Assembly: GCA_964610025.1 (NCBI GenBank)
Contig: CAZSTX010000001.1
Coordinates: 1 to 64,000, forward strand
Direction of reading: 5' to 3'
Length of the DNA stretch: 64,000 nt
DNA from: UBA5266 sp964610025
GTDB lineage: Bacteria > Bacteroidota > Bacteroidia > Bacteroidales > WCHB1-69
Every line of letters begins with the position of its first letter. Position 1 is the first letter of the stretch. Under the pieces are notes generated by a model. The model worked only from the letters and a program-made list of their open reading frames with translations. It ran no database searches and had not been told where the DNA came from. Below are positions 1-8,544 of the stretch, piece after piece. Both the position numbers and the translations under genes were made by a program.

Positions 1-32
1 ACCTTATTTTCATACAAAAACAAAAAAAATAG

Positions 33-518
33 CTTTTTAAGGCTCGACTAATTAGAGAATTAGGTATTGATTCGAGTATTTTGCGGCGTCTAGCTCCGGT
101 AAGTACTATTTGTATGCACGGCAGTCCTCGCTCACCTTATGACAATAAAAAATTGTGGCAGTTTTACAATTACAAAGACTTTGATATAGTTGGCGAACCG
201 TATTTTGATATAGATTTTTCTCGTCTTTTTTACCTTACAGATACGGGGAGAAGATGGGATGGCTATAAAGTAAGTCTGAGAGATAAGATTCCTCATCATC
301 AAGAACGTTGGATACGAGAAGGAAAAGTGTATCGTAATACAGAAGATATAGTGCAAGCCATTCGTAATCAAAGTTTATACCCACAACTTATGCTTACGAC
401 ACATCCCCAGCGTTGGAGCAATCATTTTTTTGAATGGGCAAACGAACTACTGAGCCAAAAGATAAAAAATACCATTAAATATTTCCTTAATCGGAACTCA
501 GAAATCAAAATCTACTAA
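33..518 (+). pseudogene. Polysaccharide deacetylase-like protein, C-terminal part, probably frameshifted
   Basis: The readable part has the motif STICMHGSPRSPYDN followed by LWQFYNYKDF, GEPYFDIDF and FYLTDTGRRWDG. This resembles the C-terminal half of hypothetical polysaccharide-deacetylase-like proteins found in Bacteroidota capsule and LPS loci. The frame is closed by a TAG at 30-32, yet the residues straight after that stop (ARLIRELGI) already look like family sequence. The adjacent frame reads openly from the window start to a stop at 50-52. This suggests a one-base shift in the A/T-rich stretch around 20-50, either real or a sequencing error. The only start codons are TTG at 81 and an internal ATG, both inside the conserved region, so neither looks like a true start. 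It belongs to the surface-polysaccharide genes that follow. The deacetylase assignment is tentative. Confidence 0.45.
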
Positions 519-580
519 AATAAATACCTTATTCGTTCGTTAGATTTGTATTTAATAAAATAATAAAATCTTTTTTTTTG

Positions 581-1795
581 ATGCAAATACAAACGATGCG
601 TTTGGTAGATAAGTATGTAGGCATTCCTTTGTGCTTTTTAATGAGTATATTATTACGCATAATTACTGTATTTAGCACTAAGAAAAAAATAGATTTACAA
701 CGTACGCTTTTTATTGAACTTTCAGAAATGGGCAGTGCCATATTAGCCGATCCAGCCATGCGTTATCTTCAAGAAAAAAGAGTGTCAAATTTGTATTTTC
801 TTATTTTTCATCAAAATGCCGAAAGTTTAGACCTTTTGCAAACCATTCCTGCCTCTCGCCGATTTACCATGCGTAGCGATAATATGTTTGTGCTAACACT
901 CGATGTTGTTCGTTTTATGTTGTGGAGTCGTAAAAACAAACTCACTACTGTCATTGATTTAGAATTATATTCGCGTTTTACGTCTTTGTTGTGTGTGCTG
1001 AGTGGGTGTAAATCCAGAGTAGGTTTCGACTCTCATTACGATGAGGGTTTTTATCGGGGCAAACTCATCAATTATCCCGTGCGTTACAATCCACATATAC
1101 ATATTAGCCTTAATTTTATGGCATTAATACACAAAGCCATGGGAAATTTTACAAGCCCTTATGCAAAAATAGCTATTGCCAAAGAACAGCTACGCTTAAA
1201 AGAAGCCGAAATAACACCTCTTCTCAGCGATAAAGTGAAAGCAATGTTATCGTCATTACGAACAGATTGGGAGAGTAAACAACTGCTTATTTTCAATATC
1301 AACGCTTCCGATATGTTGCCACAACGCAAATGGCCCTTGGCACATTTTGTAACAACTGCCCGCTTATTGATAGAAAACAATGATAATATATTGATTTTAG
1401 CCATAGGTAGTAAATCAGAACATGCTTATGTTCAAGATTTTGTAGATAGAGTAGGGGAGCAACACAGTGTGAATACTGCTGGCATGTTTACTTTACAAGA
1501 ACTGTTAGTAGTGTGTAGTTTGAGTAAGTGTATGCTTAGCAATGATTCGGGACCAGCTCATTTTGCTGCTACAACACCTTTGAAAATTTTTGTTATCTTC
1601 GGACCAGAAACTCCTGATTTGTATTTGCCATTAGGCAATGCCGAAGCTTTTTATTTGGGTTTAGCTTGTTCGCCTTGTGTGAGTGCTGCCAATCATCGCA
1701 AAACCGATTGTCTTACACAAGATTGTATAAAAGGGATTAGTCCAGAGATGGTTAGCGAAAAAATACACACTTATTGTGCTGCATTATCATCTTGA
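581..1795 (+). CDS. Glycosyltransferase family 9 (heptosyltransferase-like)
   Basis: The protein has 405 residues and a GT9/ADP-heptose:LPS heptosyltransferase fold pattern. An N-terminal hydrophobic stretch comes first, then the acceptor-side Rossmann domain. The donor-side domain contains the family motif SNDSGPAHFAA near residues 319-329, followed by FGPETPD. A Cys-rich tail (SPCVSAANHRKTDC) is common in this family. The enzyme probably transfers a sugar to lipopolysaccharide core or a related surface glycan at the inner membrane. The ATG at 581 is preferred over the TTG directly before it. It sits between a broken deacetylase-like gene and the UDP-FucNAc genes, consistent with a surface-polysaccharide locus. 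The exact sugar cannot be read from sequence. Confidence 0.85.
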   Translation: MQIQTMRLVDKYVGIPLCFLMSILLRIITVFSTKKKIDLQRTLFIELSEMGSAILADPAMRYLQEKRVSNLYFLIFHQNAESLDLLQTIPASRRFTMRSDNMFVLTLDVVRFMLWSRKNKLTTVIDLELYSRFTSLLCVLSGCKSRVGFDSHYDEGFYRGKLINYPVRYNPHIHISLNFMALIHKAMGNFTSPYAKIAIAKEQLRLKEAEITPLLSDKVKAMLSSLRTDWESKQLLIFNINASDMLPQRKWPLAHFVTTARLLIENNDNILILAIGSKSEHAYVQDFVDRVGEQHSVNTAGMFTLQELLVVCSLSKCMLSNDSGPAHFAATTPLKIFVIFGPETPDLYLPLGNAEAFYLGLACSPCVSAANHRKTDCLTQDCIKGISPEMVSEKIHTYCAALSS

Positions 1796-1945
1796 TTCAT
1801 TGCTTTCTAAATTTTCAATACCAATAAAATAGAGCGAGAGAGTATTTTTTTTCTATTTTTCATACAGTCAATTAATTTCTTTGCTTTTGACTTTATATTC
1901 TTGTAAAAAAATAAAAAAAACAGCTTCTTTTACATTTTTTTTATG

Positions 1946-1953
1946 TACATTTG
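1946..1953 (+). promoter_or_regulatory. Bacteroidota -7 promoter element (TACATTTG)
   Basis: A TAnnTTTG match lies 44 bases before the capE ATG in an AT-rich leader. It would drive the capE-capF-capG operon. This is a motif match only, but it is correctly placed and oriented. Confidence 0.5.
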
Positions 1954-1997
1954 CAAAATTAAAAAACACATATAACTGATAAAAATACAGATACATT

Positions 1998-3005
1998 ATG
2001 TTTTCAAATAAGATACTTCTCATAACGGGAGGCACAGGCTCTTTTGGCAATGCAGTATTAAGACGTTTTTTACATACCGACATCAAAGAAATACGTATTT
2101 TTTCGAGAGACGAAAAGAAACAAGACGATATGCGTCATGCTTTACAAAGTCCGAAAGTGAAATGTTATATAGGAGATGTTCGCGACAGACGTTCGGTAGA
2201 TGGAGCGATGCAAGGTGTTGATTATGTGTTTCATGCAGCTGCATTAAAACAAGTTCCATCTTGTGAGTTTTTTCCTATGCAGGCAGTGCGTACCAATATT
2301 TATGGCACTGAAAATGTGTTAGATTCAGCCATATCGCATGGCGTTAAAAATGTAGTTGTGCTTAGCACCGATAAGGCAGCCTATCCCATTAATGCAATGG
2401 GTATATCAAAAGCGATGATGGAAAAAGTGGCTATTGCCAAAGGACGACAGTTGGGAGATAATGCTGCTACTATCGTTTGTTGCACACGTTACGGCAATGT
2501 AATGGGGAGTCGCGGTTCGGTTATTCCTTTGTGGATAGAGCAGTTGAGCAATGCCAAAGCAATTACAGTTACCGACCCCAATATGACACGCTATATGATG
2601 AGTTTAGACGATGCTGTTGATTTAGTACTTTATGCTTTTCAACATGCACGCAACGGCGATTTGTTTGTGCAGAAAGCACCAGCGGCTACTTTAGAAGTAT
2701 TGGCAGAAGCCATAGTGCAATTATATGGTAAAAGGGCTTTTGACAAAGAGAAAGACATGTATGTTATCGGCACACGCCATGGCGAAAAGCTGTACGAAAC
2801 CCTCGTAACACGCGAAGAAATGGCAATAGCTGAAGATATGGGCGATTATTACCGTATCCCTTGCGATGCACGCGATTTGAATTACGATAAATATTTTACA
2901 GAAGGGCAACAAAAAATATCTGAAACATTGGATTACCATTCTCATAATACTACTCAATTGACAGTGCCCGAGATGGTGGAAATGTTGAAAAAGATAAATA
3001 TATAA
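1998..3005 (+). CDS. capE: UDP-GlcNAc 4,6-dehydratase/5-epimerase (CapE/FnlA/WbjB type)
   Basis: This 335-residue extended short-chain dehydrogenase has the NAD-binding motif GGTGSFG at residues 11-17, the segment STDKAAYPINAMGISKAMMEK around residues 125-145 and a C-terminal TRHGEKLYETL motif. In the CapE/FnlA family the usual active-site Tyr of YxxxK is Met, and MGISK shows the same here. The enzyme makes UDP-2-acetamido-2,6-dideoxy-beta-L-arabino-hex-4-ulose from UDP-GlcNAc, the first step to UDP-N-acetyl-L-fucosamine. The next two genes encode the remaining steps in pathway order with short spacers. A promoter-like element lies upstream. Confidence 0.93.
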   Translation: MFSNKILLITGGTGSFGNAVLRRFLHTDIKEIRIFSRDEKKQDDMRHALQSPKVKCYIGDVRDRRSVDGAMQGVDYVFHAAALKQVPSCEFFPMQAVRTNIYGTENVLDSAISHGVKNVVVLSTDKAAYPINAMGISKAMMEKVAIAKGRQLGDNAATIVCCTRYGNVMGSRGSVIPLWIEQLSNAKAITVTDPNMTRYMMSLDDAVDLVLYAFQHARNGDLFVQKAPAATLEVLAEAIVQLYGKRAFDKEKDMYVIGTRHGEKLYETLVTREEMAIAEDMGDYYRIPCDARDLNYDKYFTEGQQKISETLDYHSHNTTQLTVPEMVEMLKKINI

Positions 3006-3019
3006 AAAAAGATAATTGT

Positions 3020-4168
3020 ATGCAAGAAACTGCAAAAATAAGAATAGGTATTACAGGTCAGATTGGTTTTGTAGGTAGTTGTTTATACAATACCTTAGGA
3101 TTGCAATCCGAACTATATGAACGTATTCCTTTTGAAGACAGTTTTTTCGATGATTTTGATGCCTTGTGCCGTTTTGTGAAAGACTGTGATGTCATAGTGC
3201 ATTTAGCCGGCATGAATCGTCATCTCGACCCACAAGTGATATACGACACAAATATACGTTTAGTCAAGCAATTGATTAAAGCAATGGAGAGGCTTGCTGT
3301 ACGACCTTATGTTATTTTTTCGTCTTCTACACAAGAAGAAAAAGACAATCTTTATGGAAGTAGCAAACGCGAAGGTCGCCTGCTTTTACAATCGTGGGCA
3401 GAACGGCAACATGCGATGTTTACTGCCTTGATTATTCCCAATGTTTATGGTCCTTTTGGAAAACCTAACTATAATTCTTTTATGGCAACTTTTTGTTATA
3501 AATTAACGCACAACGAACAACCACAGATAATTACCGATGCTGAAGTTTCTTTGATTTATGTGGGTTCTTTGGTGCAAATAATGATTGATAAAATCGGACA
3601 ATACGCAGCCCATAAACCGACAGGGATAGATAATGTATGGCTTCCTCACGATATGCAAGCCAAAGTAAGCGATATACTGTTATTGTTAGAAAAGTTTAAA
3701 ATGCAATACCTTGACAATGGTTATATTCCTTCGCTTACGAATGAAAATGAAAGAAATCTTTTCTATACCTTTCATTCTTATATCGATCATGCACAACGTT
3801 ACCCAAAATTATTAGAGCAATTTGTCGATGATAGAGGTTCTTTTGTCGAAACGATACGTTTTGGTACGGGTGGACAATCTTCTTTTTCAGTAACATTGCC
3901 GGGAGTTACGCGGGGCAATCATTTTCACACTCGAAAGATAGAACGTTTTACAGTTATTAAAGGTAAAGCACGCATACAATTGCGTCGTATAGGCAGCGAT
4001 GAAGTGTTGACCTTTGATTTAGATGGAAAATCGCCTGCTTATGTAGATATGCCAATTTGGTATACACACAATATCACCAATATAGGAAACGATGAATTGT
4101 ATACCCAATTTTGGATTAATGAATGGTATAATAAAGAAGACGGAGATACTTATTTTGAAAAAGTATAA
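3020..4168 (+). CDS. capF: UDP-2-acetamido-2,6-dideoxy-hexulose reductase (CapF/FnlB/WbjC type)
   Basis: This 382-residue two-domain protein has the CapF architecture. The N-terminal SDR domain (about 1-245) carries GITGQIGFVGS, the SSSTQEE segment and YGSSK near residue 112. The C-terminal cupin domain (about 265-382) carries GNHFHTRKIERFTVIKG around residue 298, with His ligands for metal. In CapF the cupin half performs epimerisation and the SDR half reduces the 4-keto group to give UDP-N-acetyl-L-talosamine. It begins 14 bases after capE and precedes capG, so the complete UDP-FucNAc route is present. Confidence 0.93.
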   Translation: MQETAKIRIGITGQIGFVGSCLYNTLGLQSELYERIPFEDSFFDDFDALCRFVKDCDVIVHLAGMNRHLDPQVIYDTNIRLVKQLIKAMERLAVRPYVIFSSSTQEEKDNLYGSSKREGRLLLQSWAERQHAMFTALIIPNVYGPFGKPNYNSFMATFCYKLTHNEQPQIITDAEVSLIYVGSLVQIMIDKIGQYAAHKPTGIDNVWLPHDMQAKVSDILLLLEKFKMQYLDNGYIPSLTNENERNLFYTFHSYIDHAQRYPKLLEQFVDDRGSFVETIRFGTGGQSSFSVTLPGVTRGNHFHTRKIERFTVIKGKARIQLRRIGSDEVLTFDLDGKSPAYVDMPIWYTHNITNIGNDELYTQFWINEWYNKEDGDTYFEKV

Positions 4169-4207
4169 GAATATAAATTTTAAATACAATGAAAAATAAA
4201 TAATAAT

Positions 4208-5386
4208 ATGAAAAAATTAAAAATAGTAACAGTAGTAGGAACACGACCCGAAATAATTCGTTTGTCATGTGTTATTCAAAAATTAAATACAAGTCCTGCA
4301 ATAGAACATATATTAATACATACAGGGCAAAATTATGATTATGAATTAAACGAAGTTTTTTTTAAAGATTTAGAATTAAGAAAACCCAATTATTTTCTCA
4401 ATGCAGCAGCCAATAATGCTACTGTAACCACAGGAAACATCTTGACAGCTATTGATCCTTTATTAGAGAAACTACAACCCGATGCTTTTTTAGTATTGGG
4501 CGATACTAACTCTTGCCTTTGTGCGATAGCAGCAAAAAAACGCCGCATTCCCATTTTCCATATGGAAGCAGGCAATCGTTGTTTCGACCAGCGTGTTCCC
4601 GAAGAATCGAACCGTAAAATAGTCGATCATATTAGCGATATAAATCTTACTTATAGCGATATAGCACGAGAGTATTTGTTGCGTGAAGGCTTGCCTGCCG
4701 ACCGTATTATAAAAACAGGCAGCCCTATGTTCGAAGTGCTGAATCGTTATAAAGATAAAATAATGGCATCGGAAATACTGCAAAGTTTAAAGCTGAAAAA
4801 AGGAAAATACTTTTTAGTCTCTACCCACAGAGAAGAAAATATTAACAACGAACAATTGTTTTATAATTGGGTGAATATATTGAATACATTAGCACTGAAA
4901 TACAATTATCCTGTTATTGTTTCTTGCCATCCTCGTACACGCAATACGATAGAAAGTAAAAACATACATTTTCATGAAAAAGTAAGCTTGTTAAAACCTC
5001 TTGGCTTTGTCGATTACAATCATTTGCAGATAAATGCAAAAGCAGTTTTATCAGACAGTGGTACCATTAGCGAAGAATCTTCTATTTTAAATTTTCGTGC
5101 CCTTAACATACGCGAAGCACACGAACGACCAGAAGCTATGGAAGAAGCAGCTGTAATGATGGTAGGCTTGAATTTAGAGCGTATTATGCAAGCATTGGCA
5201 GAGTTAGAATTGCAAAAAGTAGAAAGTGCTTTCATTGCTTCTGATGATAGCCAAAAGAAAGAAAAATCGCCAAAAGTTGTCTTACGCCTTGTTAACGATT
5301 ACTCTATGCCAAATGTGAGTGATAAAGTAATACGCATTATCCTTTCTTATACCGATTATGTAAAGAGGGTAGTGTGGGGGGAATAA
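4208..5386 (+). CDS. capG: UDP-N-acetyl-L-talosamine 2-epimerase (CapG/FnlC/WbjD type)
   Basis: This 392-residue protein belongs to the non-hydrolysing UDP-GlcNAc 2-epimerase (WecB) family. VGTRPEIIRLS is at residues 10-20, HMEAGNRCFDQRVPEESNR around residues 118-136, STHREENIN near residue 205, and SDSGTISEE near residue 283 as nucleotide-sugar-binding segment. In the capE-capF-capG order this enzyme converts UDP-L-TalNAc to UDP-L-FucNAc, a precursor for capsule or O-antigen. A plain WecB (UDP-ManNAc) assignment is possible from the fold alone, but the context favours CapG. It closes the pathway genes. Confidence 0.9.
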   Translation: MKKLKIVTVVGTRPEIIRLSCVIQKLNTSPAIEHILIHTGQNYDYELNEVFFKDLELRKPNYFLNAAANNATVTTGNILTAIDPLLEKLQPDAFLVLGDTNSCLCAIAAKKRRIPIFHMEAGNRCFDQRVPEESNRKIVDHISDINLTYSDIAREYLLREGLPADRIIKTGSPMFEVLNRYKDKIMASEILQSLKLKKGKYFLVSTHREENINNEQLFYNWVNILNTLALKYNYPVIVSCHPRTRNTIESKNIHFHEKVSLLKPLGFVDYNHLQINAKAVLSDSGTISEESSILNFRALNIREAHERPEAMEEAAVMMVGLNLERIMQALAELELQKVESAFIASDDSQKKEKSPKVVLRLVNDYSMPNVSDKVIRIILSYTDYVKRVVWGE

Positions 5387-5415
5387 ATCAAAACTTTTGA
5401 AAAATAAAATAAGTG

Positions 5416-5808
5416 ATGAAAAAATCAATTAAGAAATGGCTCATACTTTTTTTTCTTCTTTATTTATTGGTAATTTTATTATTAAATACCTTGCCATTGA
5501 ATTCATTAGAACAAATGAGTGAAGAGTTTTTTGGAGAGTTTCACATGGATTATCTTGTGCATGTGCTTTTCTTTTTGCCATGGATATTGTTTCGCTGTGT
5601 GTTTTTCAAAAAAAGAAAAATGCTATGGCTGTTGATAGGGATTTTCTTTGCTGTTGGCATCGAGTTATTGCAGTATTATTTGCCTTACCGTAGTTTTAAT
5701 CTTTATGATTTGATTTTTAATGTTGTAGGTTTGCTCTTAGGTTTTGCAATATTTGTAGGAGTTGATTTGAAAATAGAAGATACTTTACAATTAGAAGAAA
5801 ACAATTAA
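5416..5808 (+). CDS. VanZ-like family membrane protein
   Basis: The 130-residue protein has about four hydrophobic segments. The second region contains HMDYLVHVLFFLPWILF, and a later stretch contains VGIELLQYYLPYRSFNLYDLIFNVVG, the classic VanZ-like signature (GxxxExxQ...R..D..DxxxNxxG). The biochemical role of these proteins in Bacteroidota is not established. They often end polysaccharide loci or sit near envelope genes, as here. The ATG at 5416 is preferred over the GTG three bases earlier. Downstream is a long non-coding repeat array. Confidence 0.85.
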   Translation: MKKSIKKWLILFFLLYLLVILLLNTLPLNSLEQMSEEFFGEFHMDYLVHVLFFLPWILFRCVFFKKRKMLWLLIGIFFAVGIELLQYYLPYRSFNLYDLIFNVVGLLLGFAIFVGVDLKIEDTLQLEENN

Positions 5809-7108
5809 TAGGATACTATTCAAACTTATAAGTCCAATAAAAATGTACTGCCCTACGGGCAGATTGTAAAAGATCTTGATAGTTAATGTGTTATATTCAG
5901 CGGAATACTTTGCTGTTTTCAAGTATAGATTTATTTTTGTAGTTATTCATATTTTGTTTTAATAGGCAACTATTGCAGTATAATAAGTGAATATTTTGAT
6001 AATAAAATTTCAATTTAGAGATTGTACAAAAATACTTGTCCGTAGGACAACAATTGATTAACCGTAAGATTTATCTTAGGGAATAAACGCACACTAACAA
6101 TTACTCGCCCATAGGGCGATACTAATAGGATAATCTGCAAATTTATAAGTCCAATAAAAACGTACTGCCCTACGGGCAGATTGTAAAAGATTGATTTTAA
6201 CCACAGGCTTACGCCTGCGGTTAGTCACATTTTGCCCTACGGGCAGATTGTAAAAAATCTTGATAGTTAATGTGTTATATTCAGCGGAATACTTTGCTGT
6301 TTTCAAGTATAGATTTATTTTTGTAGTTATTCATATTTTGTTTTAATAGGCAACTATTGCAGTATAATAAGTGAATATTTTGATAATAAAATTTCAATTT
6401 AGAGATTGTACAAAAATACTTGTCCGTAGGACAACAATTGATTAACCGTAAGATTTATCTTAGGGAATAAACGCACACTAACAATTACTCGCCCATAGGG
6501 CGATACTAATATGATAATCTGCAAATTTATAAGTCCAATAAAAANNNNNNNNNNNNNNNNNNNNNNNNNNNNNNNNNNNNNNNNNNNNNNNNNNNNNNNN
6601 NNNNNNNNNNNNNNNNNNNNNNNNNNNNNNNNNNNNNNNNNNNNCGCCCATAGGGCGATACTAATATGATAATCTGCAAATTTATAAGTCCAATAAAAAC
6701 GTACTGCCCTAACGGGTAGATTGTAAAAGATTGATTTTAACCACAGGCTTATGCCTGCGGTTAGTCACATTTTGCCCTACGGGCAGATTGTGAAAAATCT
6801 TGATAGTTAATGTATTATATTCAGCGGAATACTTTGCTGTTTTCAAGTATAGATTTATTTTTGTAGTTATTCATATTTTGTTTTAATAGGCAACTATTGC
6901 AGTATAATAAGTGAATATTTTGATAATAAAATTTCAATTTAGAGATTGTACAAAAATACTTGTCCGTAGGACAACAATTGATTAACCGTAAGATTTATCT
7001 TAGGGAATAAACGCACACTAACAATTACTCGCCCATAGGGCGATACTAATAGGATAATCTGCAAACTTATAAGTCCAATAAAAATGTACTGCCCTACGGG
7101 CAGATTGA
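5807..7108. repeat. Tandem array of ~384-bp units rich in short inverted repeats
   Basis: The space between the VanZ-like gene and gatD has no convincing gene. It holds at least three tandem copies of one unit: identical landmarks recur at 5901 and 6285, and at 6106 and 6490 (period 384), then at 6645 and 7030 after the gap (period 385). Each unit carries several short self-complementary stretches: TGCCCTACGGGCA, TTGTCCGTAGGACAA, CGCCCATAGGGCG and CCACAGGC-TTAC-GCCTGCGG. The first copy lacks about 67 bp present in the others. That deletion is exactly what recombination between two internal copies of TGCCCTACGGGCAGATTGTA would give. Open frames through the repeat are short and look spurious. 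Its function is unknown. Confidence 0.9.
6545..6644. other. Assembly gap of exactly 100 N inside the tandem repeat
   Basis: There are one hundred unresolved bases. The 54-55 bases before and after the gap are the same part of the repeat unit. The gap therefore most simply hides about 329 bp, or 329 plus a multiple of 384, and 100 is a placeholder length. Confidence 0.97.
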
Positions 7109-7142
7109 TGAAAGATTATGCTACTAAATTTTCTCTCAAATT

Positions 7143-8537
7143 TTATTTCCGAACTTTTTTTATAAACTCTTCTACTTCGTCTATTCCTCCTTGGTATACT
7201 AAGTAAGCATTATAGGGTTCTCGTTGTGTAATTTCGTCATTAATAGGCGTGAGCATAATGCGTTTAACTTCTTCGGCATCTTGTGTTTGTCCTAATGCCC
7301 ATCCTAATTTGATGTATGCTACTTCGGGAAGCATATTGCCACACGGGATAATGCCTCTTGCCATCATATCTCTTCCAGTGTCATAGACAAACATATTTAC
7401 ATGCCCCCAAATGGTTTGCAAAGTCATATATTGATGAATGCCAGCAGCGTGTGCTTTTTCGACAGCAGGATACATTTCTTTATTAATATGTCCTAATCCG
7501 GCACCTATCCAAACAATTCCTTTGTAGCCTTTTTCTATAATGGCTTCTAATATATCAGGTTTCATATTAGGATGATAATACAACATGCTTACCTTATCAT
7601 CAAAAGTAGGAATGATTTTTATTTTCTTTTCTTTATTTGCAGGCTGGTATTCTTTTTTTATCAACTTTATATCATTGCGTGTGATTTTGGCGACAGGGGT
7701 ATCGCTTATTGTTCGGAATGCCGAACGATACGAAGAGTGCATTTTACGAACTCTTGTGGCTTTGTGTAGTAGGGCATAATCGTCTGAGGTAGTGCCTGCC
7801 ATACATATAAGTACTTCGGCGATATTGCTATAAGCGGCAGCAGTAGCAGCATGGATTAAATTTAAAGCGGCATCGGAACTTGGACGGTCTGACGAACGCT
7901 GTGAGCCTACTAAAACAATAGGAATAGGGAGATTCTGGCACATGAAAGTCAGTGCAGCGCCTGTGTGTTGCAGGGTGTCGGTGCCATGACTAATAACGAT
8001 ACCATCTATGCCTTTTTTAACTTCTTCTTCTATTTTTTTTGCTAAAGCAATATAGTGTTTAGCAGACATGTTTTCAGAAAAAATGGCAAATACTTCTTCG
8101 GTACTAATATTGCAAATTTTGGTTAATTCGGGAATAGAAGCATACAATTCGTCAGGACTAAAAGCAGGTACGACAGCTCCAGTACGGTAATCCAAACGCG
8201 AAGCAATGGTGCCACCTGTTCCTAAGAGTTTTATATGTGGTAAGCCTTGGGTGTAAGGGATTTTTTTTTGAGGAATCTTAAAATCAGGTTGAGTTAAGCG
8301 TTTGCCTACCATAGAGTTGATTGTAGATACGTGAATACCAACATTATATCCTGTTGGTAATTTTAATACTATATGTAAACTGTCTGTGTTTTCGGCACGA
8401 GGAAGTATTTTGCCAGAAAAATGACCGTTATGAGTGCTTATTTCAGCATCATCCCACACATGAACATTGTATTTTTTCAACACTTCTAATGCTGCTCCTT
8501 TATAACCTTGAAATATATCTTCGTTCATAGATTCCAT
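7143..8537 (-). CDS. gatD: Glu-tRNA(Gln) amidotransferase subunit D (archaeal type)
   Basis: The 464-residue protein is an asparaginase-like enzyme with an extra N-terminal domain of about 95 residues, as in archaeal GatD and unlike free asparaginases. The type I/II asparaginase motifs are complete: GTGGTIAS with Thr110, SHGTDT with Thr186-Asp187, and RVRKMHSS with Lys265. These match the catalytic set known for GatD. GatD releases ammonia from Gln or Asn and channels it to GatE, which amidates Glu-tRNA(Gln) to Gln-tRNA(Gln). It starts 7 bases after gatE ends, in the alaS-gatE-gatD run. The partner gene makes GatD far more likely than a stand-alone asparaginase. In textbooks GatDE is archaeal, so transfer is suspected. 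Confidence 0.92.
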   Translation of the reverse strand: MESMNEDIFQGYKGAALEVLKKYNVHVWDDAEISTHNGHFSGKILPRAENTDSLHIVLKLPTGYNVGIHVSTINSMVGKRLTQPDFKIPQKKIPYTQGLPHIKLLGTGGTIASRLDYRTGAVVPAFSPDELYASIPELTKICNISTEEVFAIFSENMSAKHYIALAKKIEEEVKKGIDGIVISHGTDTLQHTGAALTFMCQNLPIPIVLVGSQRSSDRPSSDAALNLIHAATAAAYSNIAEVLICMAGTTSDDYALLHKATRVRKMHSSYRSAFRTISDTPVAKITRNDIKLIKKEYQPANKEKKIKIIPTFDDKVSMLYYHPNMKPDILEAIIEKGYKGIVWIGAGLGHINKEMYPAVEKAHAAGIHQYMTLQTIWGHVNMFVYDTGRDMMARGIIPCGNMLPEVAYIKLGWALGQTQDAEEVKRIMLTPINDEITQREPYNAYLVYQGGIDEVEEFIKKVRK

Positions 8538-8544
8538 TATTTTT

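Noticed and set aside
5932..6034. Promoter-like TAnnTTTG motifs on both strands inside each repeat unit
   Set aside because: The motif is frequent by chance in such AT-rich DNA and no gene lies downstream of these copies, so they are not listed as promoters.
6094..6306. A 70-residue minus-strand open frame within the tandem array
   Set aside because: It is read through the inverted repeats (RRRKPVVK-type), recurs only because the unit recurs, and has no start context or homology. It looks like the typical spurious frame of such repeats.
5807..7108. CRISPR array
   Set aside because: The units are ~384 bp with no regular short repeat/spacer alternation, and no cas genes are in the window.
7143..8537. 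Plain L-asparaginase
   Set aside because: The protein has the extra N-terminal GatD domain and lies directly downstream of an intact gatE.
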